Source of the DNA: Falsirhodobacter flavus
Lineage (GTDB): Bacteria > Pseudomonadota > Alphaproteobacteria > Rhodobacterales > Rhodobacteraceae
DNA: 44,351 bases
Direction of reading: 5' to 3'
NCBI GenBank assembly: GCA_029846755.1
Contig: JARWBI010000017.1
Span: forward strand, 1-44,351
How positions within the stretch are numbered: the first letter of the stretch is position 1; each line of letters opens with the position of its first letter. Shown here one piece after another: positions 7,315-15,083 of this stretch. Under the pieces are notes generated by a model that had not been told where the DNA came from, did no database searches, and saw only the letters and a program-made list of their open reading frames with translations. The position numbers and the translations under genes were made by a program.

Positions 7315-10300
7315 ATGGCAAAGAATGTTCTGATCAAGCAGGGCGACACCCGCCCGCATCTGCGCTGGACCCCGCAGGCCGATGGGGGCCGGGTCAGCGA
7401 TCCGGGGGTGCGCGCATTCTTCACGATGATGCGGAACGGTCAGCCCGTTGTGGATCGGGCGCCCTGCGATATCGCGGGTGGGGATCTGATCTACAAATGG
7501 AAGCCTGAAGACACCGCGCGTGTTGGGGTGATGCAGGGCGAGTTCATCATCGTCTATGCCGACAACGGGATCGAGACAGATCCAGTCAACGGTTACATCC
7601 AGATCACCGTGCAGGCGTCGCTGTCGCCCCTCACGCCCCTGCCGGAGCTTCACGCGCCGACACTTACAGGCGGGGGCATCGGGGCAGATGGCGCGGACCT
7701 CGTGATCGCTGAGCCGGAGGCCACTGGCTCGCCCGTTCCGACTGTCGTGCGAACGGTTACGCGGGATGGAGCGCCCGTAGATGTGGTCGGCAACCGGATC
7801 GTCGGCGCGGCACCCGGGGCCTATGTCGTCACCTGGACGGCAACGAACGGCGTCGTGCCGGACGCCGTCCTGTCCCGCACGATTACCGTGGCACAGCCCG
7901 AGCCGGAGATCATCGCGCCCTATGTGATCTCTCAGCCCGCGCTGGAGTTGAGCGGTGACGATGTCCTCGTGACCCGGCCTACCTACGGCGGTTCGGAGCC
8001 TCTGGATATCGCGTGGGCGGTCCTGCGGGACGGCGTCAACGTCACGGGTGAGGTTGTGAATGGTCGGATAGCGGGCGCGCGGCGGGCGACGGATGTGGTC
8101 TATTCGACAGCCGGATCGGCGACGAACGTTGCGGGCGAGGCTGTCGCGGACGTTGCATCGCTTCTGGTCGAAGCCGCCGTTGTGCTGGAGCCGCCCGTTA
8201 ATACCGACCTGCCGGAGATCACGGTCAGCGGGGAAACCACGCCAGACGGCGATCCGGTCGCAGGCGGGTCGGTGGCAGGCCAGCCGGGGGCATGGACAGG
8301 CTCGCCGATGCCGACGGTCGCCACGGTCATCCGGCGCCAGCTGGGGACCACGGGCGCAGTGGAGACGGTTGCGGGCGGGCTGGAACAGTCCGGCGCGGCC
8401 AAGTATCGCTACGAAGTGCAAGACACCGCACAGAACGGGGTGGGCGAGCCGGTGACGGCATCCTCCGGCTGGACGAAAGTCTTCATCGGCCCCCCCGCGA
8501 AGTTCTCGTCGGCGCAGTGGAGCCTCGCCCAGGGCAACGCGCCCCATACCGTCGCCGTGACTATCTCGGCCTTGCCCGATGACGGGGGTTCGCCGATCAC
8601 TGCGCTCAACCTGATGGTTGGATCGGGCGAGCGGCCTTCGGTTCCGGCATCGGTCGGCACCCATCAGGTCGTGATCCCCGGTGCTGCCGGATCGCGGTCC
8701 ATGCATATCTACGCGACCAACGATGCGGGTCTGGCCGGAGAATGGTCTTCGCTGAAGACGGTCGTCGTGCCCGAGCCGGAGGCATCCACCGCGGCAGCGG
8801 CAGCGTTCCAAGATAGCGTTTCGGTTTATGAGGCCGCGCCGGTGGCAGCCGCCAACCGCCAGCGATATGTGGGCTTCCTCCCCAATGCCCCGGCGGACGG
8901 GCAAAAGGATTACGTCCTGATGCGCGCCTTCCTCGGCCACAACGCGTTCTCCAACGCCACGGCCGAGTATCCGAACATCTCTTTCCGGCTTGAGGGGCAG
9001 ACCACTGGGGTGCAGGGAGAAATCATCGCCGGGTCTAACTCGAACACCGCCGGTGACGCGCAGAAGAACCAGCACATGCAGGCGTCGAAATACTCCAAGC
9101 CGCCCGCAGGGTCGAAGGTCGGGAGCTACTTCCTGACGACCACGCAGGGCGCGCACGCCGTTGCAGGGTGGGTTGTCGAAGATTACGACTTCGCCGCCGT
9201 GGCGGGCTACCAGAGCAGGACGGGCGTTGTCGAGCTGACGAACGTCCCGGCTTGCTCGATCATCATTGCCGGGGCATCGACCTATAACGGCGGGACCAGC
9301 CCGCTCACATGGTCGGCGAACATGACCGTGGACGAGCGGCATGACGGAACGCTAGGCAGCAACCGGATCCGGATGGAGTTCGCGCACAGCGCGCCCGTGG
9401 CAGGTGGAGCGATCACCATCACGGCGACGGGCGCTCAGCTCATGTCTGTCGTTGTCGTGCCGCCGGGGGCGGACGGCGGCGCGGTTGAGCCTGCTGATCC
9501 GGGAGAGGCATTCAGCATTCAGCAGAACGGCGTGACCTTCCACGGGGAGGGCGCAACCAACTGGGGCCTAACGGAAGACGGACAGATCGGCATCGCGTCC
9601 GATCCCGAGGGCATTCGCATGGATGCGATATCCCCCGGCGTAGGAACGGAAAATGGCCTCACGCACAGCGGTGTTCAAATCGATCCAGAGCTTGGATATG
9701 GATACAATCGCGCTCAGGCGTTTGACCAAAGATCGAAAGACAACCTGACGAACCAATTCTTCAAGCAGGAAGTCATGGCGACATTTCCGACTTTGCTTGC
9801 CCGAGGTCAGGTGATCACCAAGGCCATCGGTATCCCGGGTCCATTTCGCGAGGGAACAGAGTTTTCGAACGACACGCGCGTGGGGATTGTCGAAAAATAC
9901 GTCGCAGCTATCGCGGCAGACCGTAAGCCCGTCAAGGGCGACGTCTTGGCCCCTGTGTCGAAGACCCTGCGTAAGCCCGGTCAGTTCTACGTCAATTTCG
10001 ACTTTGATGCGATCGTGGCGGGTCTGCCCAATATTGCCATCACGGGCGCACCGAATATCGATGTGGAGCTGATCCTGACGAGCCTCGAGAAGTTCAACCC
10101 CGTTACTGGCTTCATGAACTCAACCATCGCCACATCGGGATATGAACCTCTTTCACCGCATCTTTTTGGCGTGACCCGCAATTACGGCAAGGTATCCGGC
10201 TCCCACATCCACACGCTTGTCATCCTGATGGGGTCCAACCTGATGACGCTCGCGCAGAAACGACGCGGAGCTGTGGCGCTTGCCAGTATGGGAGTTCAGT

Positions 10301-11094
10301 GGGACGGATATGGCATCGCCCCGGATGGGGGCCACGGTCAGTATCAGCAGCTGCCGATCTTGATGAAGCGACTGTGGCTGGGGGAACCTTTGCTCACGAT
10401 CCCGCGCGGGAACATGGCCAACTACTCGCAGCAGTATTTCCTCCACACGGCGGCGACGATCGAGCAGTATTACCAGCCTCATGACAATGCAATCCGTTTC
10501 CACCTGACGCGTCGCCGAACGATCAAAGCGGTGAGTGGCAGCTCCATTACCTGTTCGTTCTCTAAAAACGCGGGGGACGCCTATGACGTGTGCTTCAAGG
10601 GTATGCTCATGGTGCGGGAAGGTTTCGAGGGGACACAGCGCACCCGCCTTTCCACCGAGAAATTGGGAACTATCTCGACCGGGGCGCAGGATCGGACATT
10701 CACCATTGCTGGGCAACCCAGCACCCCGTTCAAGGTCGGGGATGTAATCTATTTCATCCCGGACTATACGATCAACGTGAATGACCCCGACTGGCATATT
10801 GGGTATGAGATCGATGGGGTGATGAGTTCTGGAAGCCCGGCGGTCAATGCGCGGTATCGTGACGTCAACACGCCGCAAGCCTTCGCATTCGCAATCAAGC
10901 TGATGGGGGTTTCGATCCCCATGTTTGATCCGCTTGTCGCCTATGTGGAGCGCGTCAAAGGTGGAAACTATCCATCTGCCGAGCACAAGTTCCCCGGCGT
11001 GGACAATACTACGATCAATCTCAATTGGATTGATCCGGTCTGGAACCAGCATTGGGAGACGGTGAAGAACACGCCTCCCCGCTATACTTCGTGA
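7315..11094 (+). CDS. Large baseplate/tail-fibre-like protein with Ig-like repeats
   Basis: A 1259-aa protein starting at ATG 7315 after CAGGAGCC. Residues 1-100 (KQGDTRPHLRWTPQADGG, then IYKWKPEDTARVGVMQGEF, VNGYIQITV) resemble the N-terminal BppU-like domain of phage baseplate/fibre proteins, which anchors the molecule to the particle. Residues about 115-490 consist of several beta-rich Ig- or FN3-like repeats (TRDGAPVDVVGNRIVGAAPG and VLRDGVNVTGEVVNGRIAG are alike). Residues about 495-720 form another beta-rich region with Gly/Thr-rich strands. The C-terminal about 520 residues contain GYGIAPDGGHGQYQQL and many aromatic residues; I cannot assign a family, but receptor binding or polysaccharide cleavage would fit. 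It is intact although neighbouring structural genes are gone. A terminator follows. Confidence 0.72.
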   Translation: MAKNVLIKQGDTRPHLRWTPQADGGRVSDPGVRAFFTMMRNGQPVVDRAPCDIAGGDLIYKWKPEDTARVGVMQGEFIIVYADNGIETDPVNGYIQITVQASLSPLTPLPELHAPTLTGGGIGADGADLVIAEPEATGSPVPTVVRTVTRDGAPVDVVGNRIVGAAPGAYVVTWTATNGVVPDAVLSRTITVAQPEPEIIAPYVISQPALELSGDDVLVTRPTYGGSEPLDIAWAVLRDGVNVTGEVVNGRIAGARRATDVVYSTAGSATNVAGEAVADVASLLVEAAVVLEPPVNTDLPEITVSGETTPDGDPVAGGSVAGQPGAWTGSPMPTVATVIRRQLGTTGAVETVAGGLEQSGAAKYRYEVQDTAQNGVGEPVTASSGWTKVFIGPPAKFSSAQWSLAQGNAPHTVAVTISALPDDGGSPITALNLMVGSGERPSVPASVGTHQVVIPGAAGSRSMHIYATNDAGLAGEWSSLKTVVVPEPEASTAAAAAFQDSVSVYEAAPVAAANRQRYVGFLPNAPADGQKDYVLMRAFLGHNAFSNATAEYPNISFRLEGQTTGVQGEIIAGSNSNTAGDAQKNQHMQASKYSKPPAGSKVGSYFLTTTQGAHAVAGWVVEDYDFAAVAGYQSRTGVVELTNVPACSIIIAGASTYNGGTSPLTWSANMTVDERHDGTLGSNRIRMEFAHSAPVAGGAITITATGAQLMSVVVVPPGADGGAVEPADPGEAFSIQQNGVTFHGEGATNWGLTEDGQIGIASDPEGIRMDAISPGVGTENGLTHSGVQIDPELGYGYNRAQAFDQRSKDNLTNQFFKQEVMATFPTLLARGQVITKAIGIPGPFREGTEFSNDTRVGIVEKYVAAIAADRKPVKGDVLAPVSKTLRKPGQFYVNFDFDAIVAGLPNIAITGAPNIDVELILTSLEKFNPVTGFMNSTIATSGYEPLSPHLFGVTRNYGKVSGSHIHTLVILMGSNLMTLAQKRRGAVALASMGVQWDGYGIAPDGGHGQYQQLPILMKRLWLGEPLLTIPRGNMANYSQQYFLHTAATIEQYYQPHDNAIRFHLTRRRTIKAVSGSSITCSFSKNAGDAYDVCFKGMLMVREGFEGTQRTRLSTEKLGTISTGAQDRTFTIAGQPSTPFKVGDVIYFIPDYTINVNDPDWHIGYEIDGVMSSGSPAVNARYRDVNTPQAFAFAIKLMGVSIPMFDPLVAYVERVKGGNYPSAEHKFPGVDNTTINLNWIDPVWNQHWETVKNTPPRYTS

Positions 11095-11099
11095 GGAAA

Positions 11100-11126
11100 A
11101 GCCCCGCCTGGTTGCAGTGCGGGGCT
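11100..11126. terminator. Bidirectional terminator after the fibre gene
   Basis: AGCCCCGC and GCGGGGCT form a perfect 8-bp stem around an 11-base loop, directly after the stop of the plus-strand gene and before the convergent minus-strand gene at 11133. An AT-rich flank (ATTCTCTT) follows on the plus strand. Confidence 0.7.
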
Positions 11127-11132
11127 ATTCTC

Positions 11133-11744
11133 TTAATCGCGGCGCATCCTTGTGAATCCTACACTGCACAAACCTGAAATTAGCAAGAACGCGCTTGCTG
11201 GGAGGCGAACAGGGGATGGTGTTTCGTCCCTTACGGTCTTAGTCCACTGCCCGGGACCACCCTGATAATTCCACTCCACTCGGCCTTCGGTAAATGGGTC
11301 GTTAGCGATCGGAATGGAGTAATTGGTGAAGCTGCTTGCCGTCGTCATGTGCGACCCCGTCACCCATATCCAGCTGGTATTTTGATCGGGAGCATACAAG
11401 TCCCAATCGATTACGTTCCACGCTTCATCAAATCGAATGGTGTGCCGAAATTCGTATCCCTCGCCGAAACCGCCCATAATTACTCCGGCGGAATAGTCGG
11501 TGTAGCTGTCGGAGCCAGAGATCACTGCCGTCCGGTCAACCACGGCTTCCGTGTCGATAACGATCGAGCCGACGTAAACGTCTTGGGCTGGCACGTTGCC
11601 AGAGTAGTCGGTTGCGTTTCCGTTTTCGTCATATCGGGTCGCTGCGGCGAGGTTCATCTTCGCTCGGAAGTCATATTCGAACACCGCAGCATCAGCCGCG
11701 CCCGCCGCCAGCGCCATCGCGCTCGCAGCCAAAAGCATTTTCAT
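11133..11744 (-). CDS. VPLPA-CTERM-type exported protein 1
   Basis: A 203-aa protein from ATG 11744, which follows GGAGATT (a TTG two codons upstream is less likely). Residues 1-20 are a typical signal peptide ending GAADAA. The middle is predicted beta-rich (VYVGSIVIDTEAVVD, GYEFRHTIRFDEAW) without a known domain. The C-terminus is PSPVRLPASAF, a hydrophobic stretch, then FTRMRRD, a VPLPA-CTERM signal with Arg in place of the usual Pro after Val. Such proteins are exported and processed at the inner membrane by exosortase XrtD. It ends against the terminator shared with the fibre gene. It may be cotranscribed with the preceding VPLPA gene, since no promoter like those of its neighbours is visible in the 56-base gap, which instead holds a GGAGCAG/CTGCTCC hairpin at 11772-11790. 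Confidence 0.75.
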   Translation of the reverse strand: MKMLLAASAMALAAGAADAAVFEYDFRAKMNLAAATRYDENGNATDYSGNVPAQDVYVGSIVIDTEAVVDRTAVISGSDSYTDYSAGVIMGGFGEGYEFRHTIRFDEAWNVIDWDLYAPDQNTSWIWVTGSHMTTASSFTNYSIPIANDPFTEGRVEWNYQGGPGQWTKTVRDETPSPVRLPASAFLLISGLCSVGFTRMRRD

Positions 11745-11800
11745 CGTCAATCTCCAACTCTGAAAGGTTTAGGAGCAGATCACCTGCTCCCAGTAGTCGC

Positions 11801-12479
11801 TTAGCGGCGGCGCGCGGGGATCGCGCCGATACCGGCGAGGCCGGTGAGCATTAGAATGGCCGAGGCGGGAAGAGGAACGGTGGCGGGAACGTCAGGTGTA
11901 TCAATCCGCTCAGATGTCATCTTCGTGACGGCAAAAAAAAACATCCATCAGCTCACCGAGCCATACGTCTCTATACAGGGTAATGATGTTCTCCAGAAAA
12001 AGCAGAGGAATTGCTTCGGCGGTGAACTCGGACTCGAATGAAACACCTTCCGGGAATGCAAAAGGTTGCGAGATGAAGAAGGAAGTATTCCAGCCGGGAA
12101 ATCTCCCGTCAGATCCACCACCATCAACCTGCGCATAAGGAACAGACCCCCAGTTGTAGAAGCCGATGCCATATGACGTCAGGTCTACGGCAAAATCCTC
12201 ATCGAATGAAAATTCGACCTTTGGGGGCTGTGGAACCGTCACATTGACATGCGAAATCCAGTCTGCCCCGTATTCGGGCTCGTACTTGCGCCCGTACTCG
12301 CTGTCGAAAGTGACTGTTGCGGTGACTTTGCTGCCTACCTTGGGAGCATAGTCAGCGTAGACATTCGTGGGATATTCATAGCCGAGAACCCATCCGTCAA
12401 ACGTCCACTTCATCGTAGCAGCGTTACTCGGGGCGGCGATGAGTGTCGCAAGGGCTGCAGATAAGGCGAGAACTTTCAT
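11801..12479 (-). pseudogene. VPLPA-CTERM protein 2, sorting signal out of frame at a T9 tract
   Basis: Start ATG 12479 follows AGGACAAG; a signal peptide (MKVLALSAALATLIAAPSNA) leads into a beta-rich body (TMKWTFDGWVLGYEYP, then KVGSKVTATVTFDSEYG). As given, the frame stops at 11910. A run of nine T on the coding strand (11933-11941) precedes DNA which, read one frame over, encodes AVTKMTSERIDTPDVPAT, then VPLPASAILMLTGLAG and an ARRR tail with TAA at 11801. This is a complete VPLPA-CTERM signal. Eight T residues would give one continuous 225-aa protein. So the sequence predicts a truncated, unsorted product, unless slippage restores the frame. This could be phase variation, decay or a base-calling error. 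A shared-type promoter lies at 12511-12539. Confidence 0.75.
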
Positions 12480-12510
12480 AAACTTGTCCTGACAAAACAC
12501 GATAGCCGGG

Positions 12511-12539
12511 ACGTTGGCCATCGATCACGATTCCGGCAA
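12511..12539 (-). promoter_or_regulatory. Shared promoter box of VPLPA gene 2
   Basis: Read on the minus strand: TTGCCG, 17 bases beginning GAATCGTGATCG, then CAACGT, with the ATG 31 bases beyond the -10. The same layout precedes VPLPA genes 3 (identical -10 and first 12 spacer bases) and 4. Further upstream, both genes 2 and 3 carry a related TGTGCA-TTTGCG segment. Confidence 0.6.
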
Positions 12540-12617
12540 GTCCAGAACTAAATGCCCGGAAATACGCGCAAAATGCACAGCGATGGTAAGCTGAACGTTT
12601 CTCCCGGCATCACAAAA

Positions 12618-13241
12618 TTATCTGCGCCGACGGCGAGCCACAGCTATCGCTCCTACGACCCCCGATAGCAAAAGCATGCCAGACGCGGGCAGGGGAACCG
12701 GAGCAGGGCCTTCCACATCGACCGTAAGGCTGTCGAACAGGATTGTGGAGCAATCGATGCAGAACTCCCCGTTCGGACCGATGGCATCGTAGGGCGTGCT
12801 GATCCGCAACTGATCCAGAAGCGAGAAAGCTGGGGAGAAGACATAGGTGAAGCTGGTGAAGGTTACGGCGGTGGCGATTTCGGCGGCCGCGACCAATGCG
12901 CCGTCTCTGAAGCCCTCGAACCTGAGGCTCGCGTAGGGAACGCGGTCGGCGAGATCGTTGCCTTCGCTGTCAAAGTTAAAGCCGCCGTTGGCAGTCAGGT
13001 CCATCGACTGCGCAGTGAAGAGGCGATCGCTGAAGATGTTCGCGATCCCGCTCAGCGCGCCCCCTGGTCCGTTGATCTCGGGCCGACCGTCGAAGAGGAG
13101 GGATACGAGATCCCCGGAGAAGCCTTGCTCTGACCATTCGTCAACGTCACCGATCGTCGGGACGGTATCGAAGTTCAGGGTAAGGGATTGAGCGCTCTGC
13201 CCCATAAACGCGATCGTGGCCGCCGCAAGAAGCGTCTTCAT
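12618..13241 (-). CDS. VPLPA-CTERM-type exported protein 3
   Basis: A 207-aa protein from ATG 13241, five bases after GGAGAG. The signal peptide is MKTLLAAATIAFMGQSAQS. The body has ordered blocks, LTLNFDTVPTIGDVDEWSEQ, GPGGALS, DRLFTAQS, VPYASLRFEGFRDG, LRISTPYD and FCIDCSTILFDSL. The C-terminus is PAPVPLPASGMLLL, hydrophobic stretch, ARRRRR: a textbook VPLPA-CTERM signal. It is a tandem paralogue of gene 4 next door, sharing WSEQGF-G, GPGG, LFT, FEGFR, ISTPY and the C-x-x-C pair in the same order. Exported, then presumably processed by an exosortase encoded elsewhere in the genome. The intact frame makes it the best functional candidate of the set. Its role is unknown. Confidence 0.85.
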   Translation of the reverse strand: MKTLLAAATIAFMGQSAQSLTLNFDTVPTIGDVDEWSEQGFSGDLVSLLFDGRPEINGPGGALSGIANIFSDRLFTAQSMDLTANGGFNFDSEGNDLADRVPYASLRFEGFRDGALVAAAEIATAVTFTSFTYVFSPAFSLLDQLRISTPYDAIGPNGEFCIDCSTILFDSLTVDVEGPAPVPLPASGMLLLSGVVGAIAVARRRRR

Positions 13242-13270
13242 CATCACTCTCCGAAATGGTTAGCGGGATA

Positions 13271-13299
13271 ACGTTGAGTGCCGATCACGATTCTGGCAA
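13271..13299 (-). promoter_or_regulatory. Shared promoter box of VPLPA gene 3
   Basis: Minus strand: TTGCCA, a 17-base spacer beginning GAATCGTGATCG, then CAACGT, with the ATG 29 bases beyond the -10. Nearly identical to the box of gene 2. Confidence 0.6.
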
Positions 13300-13349
13300 G
13301 TAAAGATGTAACTGTGCGATAATATTCGCAAACTGCACAACAGGCGCAA

Positions 13350-13971
13350 TCAGATGCGCCGTCGCCGCGTCAGCAAGAGCGCGCCGGCTAACCCTGTCAT
13401 GAGCAGCAGGCCGGTCGCGGGTAGTGGGACTGGAGCCAGAGTATAGGTCAGATTATCGTACACGATGGCAGAACAGTCAAAGCAGGCGAGGTCATTGTCC
13501 GGGAACTCATCAGCCTCGTAAGGGGTGCTGATGATCAGCCTGTCGATCCCACGGAAACTTTCGCCGAAATTAAAGGTGAAGTTGCTCCCCTCGACGCCCA
13601 TCGCGATAGCGGCAAATGCCACTGATGTGTCGCCTCGGAACCCTTCGAACATGAGGTTGTCGTAGGCAACCCCCGGTATATAGCCTTCATCGGGACTCCA
13701 ATTCAGGCCGCCATGCCCCCCCCACCTCAATAGACAATGGCGTGAACAGATTATCTCGCTGGATCGTCGCCTCTGGCCAAGCTGGACCTCCGGGTCCGTG
13801 AATGGTTCCCTCACCTGCGCGATCGTACCTTGAAGGATTTCCGTAGAAGCCTTGCTCGGACCAAGCAAAGTTTTCCGGCATGTATTCGACGAGACTATCG
13901 AACGTCAAAGTTTCGGCCTGTGAAGCACCCGCCGATACGGCGAGCGCCAAGGCAAGAACCGAAGTCTGCAT
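13350..13971 (-). pseudogene. VPLPA-CTERM protein 4, frame broken at a G8 tract
   Basis: Start ATG 13971 follows GGAGAG. The signal peptide is MQTSVLALALAVSAGASQAE. The first frame covers LTFDSLVEYMPENFAWSEQG and GPGGPAWPE, then ends early after PLSIEVGG. A run of eight G on the coding strand (13716-13723) causes the break; with seven G the text reads SIEVGGHGGLNWSPDEG and continues through VAYDNLMFEGFRGD, IISTPYE and ACFDCSAIVYDNL to PVPLPATG, a hydrophobic stretch and LTRRRRI at 13350. The joined product would be about 206 aa, colinear with its paralogue gene 3. As given, no sorted protein is made. Possible explanations are slippage-based switching, decay or sequencing error at the tract. 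Confidence 0.75.
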
Positions 13972-13998
13972 TGTCACTCTCCTACTCGTGAAGATGTG

Positions 13999-14027
13999 AG
14001 CCTGCGCCTCGGTTCTGATTCGGGCAA
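13999..14027 (-). promoter_or_regulatory. Shared promoter box of VPLPA gene 4
   Basis: Minus strand: TTGCCC, 17 bases beginning GAATC, then CAGGCT, with the ATG 27 bases beyond. The -35 and the first five spacer bases match genes 2 and 3; the rest has diverged. Confidence 0.45.
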
Positions 14028-14100
14028 GCGGGCAACTCTTTAAGCCTATCAGCCAACCGCCCCGCCACCACGCGGCGCCTTTTCATGTCTGGAGCATGCC

Positions 14101-14642
14101 ATGAGCATCAATAAAGCCGCCCTCGACCTCATCAAGGAATTCGAGGGATTCGAACCCATGGCCTATCATGACCCGGTGGGCATTTTGACGATCGGCTACG
14201 GGACAACCGCCGCCGCTGATGTCGGCATCATCCCCCGCGAGGGCATGGTCATCAGCGAGGCTCAGGCCACGGAATACTTGCGCCGCGCGGTGGACAAGTT
14301 CGCCGCCCAGATCCGGCCTAGGATCACTATGCCCGTCAACGCCAACCAGTTCGGGGCCATGGTGAGCCTCGCTTACAACATCGGGCCGGGCGCGTTCAAC
14401 ACCTCGACGCTGCTGCGCAAGTTCAACGCTGGTGACACGGCGGGGGTGGCCGAGCAGTTCCTCGTCTGGGACAAGGCGGGCGGGCGGATCATGCGCGGCC
14501 TCCATGCCGCCGTGAGGCCGAGCGCAAGCTGTTTCTGACGCCAGCCGGGGTAGCCCCCGCGAAACCTGTGCAGCCCGCGCCCCAGCCGAGCCTGTGGGCC
14601 GCGCTGGCATCCACCTTCATACGCATCTTCGAAGGAGCCTGA
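14101..14642 (+). pseudogene. Phage endolysin (GH24 lysozyme), C-terminal frameshift
   Basis: A T4/RrrD-type muramidase: ALDLIKEFEGFEPMAYHDPV carries the catalytic Glu, GILTIGYGTT the conserved Asp/Thr region, followed by NQFGAMVSLAYNIGPGAF and FLVWDKAGGRIMRGL. It would cut peptidoglycan at the end of infection. After MRGLH the frame drifts into AAVRPSASCF and stops at 14538, while the next frame continues RREAERKLFLTPAG to TGA at 14640-14642, the usual family ending. One missing C near 14506-14508 (expected HARREAER) explains it. The catalytic core is complete, so the truncated product might keep activity. It heads the lysis cassette; the holin start follows one base after the restored stop. 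Confidence 0.8.
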
Positions 14643-14643
14643 C

Positions 14644-14859
14644 ATGCACATCAACCCGGCAATCGTAAGGGTGATCCTGAGGTATCTCGCAGGCGCGCTC
14701 GTCAGCTATGGCGTCGTCTCGGCGGGGGCGGCCGATACCTTGTCGAACGATCCCGTCGTCATCGAGGCGGCGACCGCCGTGGCTGGCCTGATCCTCGGCG
14801 CCGCGACGGAATGGTATTACGCCCGCGCCAAGCGTGCCGGCGATGCGAGGAAGCTCTGA
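14644..14859 (+). CDS. Holin-like small membrane protein
   Basis: A 71-aa protein preceded by GAAGGAG. It has one clear hydrophobic segment (VILRYLAGALVSYGVVSAGA), a second weaker one (AATAVAGLILGAATEW) and a basic tail (KRAGDARKL). Size, topology and place between endolysin and spanins support a holin that permeabilises the inner membrane to time lysis. Its stop overlaps the next start by one base. Confidence 0.65.
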   Translation: MHINPAIVRVILRYLAGALVSYGVVSAGAADTLSNDPVVIEAATAVAGLILGAATEWYYARAKRAGDARKL

Positions 14860-15083
14860 TGTTCGGCGGGCTGGAGGCGCTGCTTGGCGGCGCGGCGTTG
14901 GCGCTGATCGGCGTCGTGGTGGCCTATCTGCGGGGCAGGTCGGCGGGCCAAAAGCAAGAACAGGGCAAGGTCGCCCAGGGCTATACCGAAACAAGGAGGA
15001 AGGCCGATGAGGCGAATGTTGTTGGCGATGATCCCGCTGTTGCTCGTGATCTCTTGCGCACCCGCGGTCCGAACGTCCGGTGA
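14859..15083 (+). CDS. i-spanin (Rz-like) candidate
   Basis: A 74-aa protein with an N-terminal transmembrane helix (LLGGAALALIGVVVAYLRG) followed by a charged, helical periplasmic part (KQEQGKVAQGYTETRRKADE). That is inner-membrane spanin topology. The start ATG overlaps the holin stop. The gene for a small lipoprotein begins inside it at 15007 in another frame, the nested Rz/Rz1 arrangement. Sequence similarity among spanins is low, so the call rests on topology and context. Confidence 0.6.
   Translation: MFGGLEALLGGAALALIGVVVAYLRGRSAGQKQEQGKVAQGYTETRRKADEANVVGDDPAVARDLLRTRGPNVR

Noticed and set aside
7117-9342. Long minus-strand open frame of about 740 codons opposite the fibre gene
   Set aside because: It has His/Arg/Gly-rich, low-complexity composition, no domain and no ribosome binding site, and it is antisense to a protein with clear phage domains; high GC content creates such shadows.
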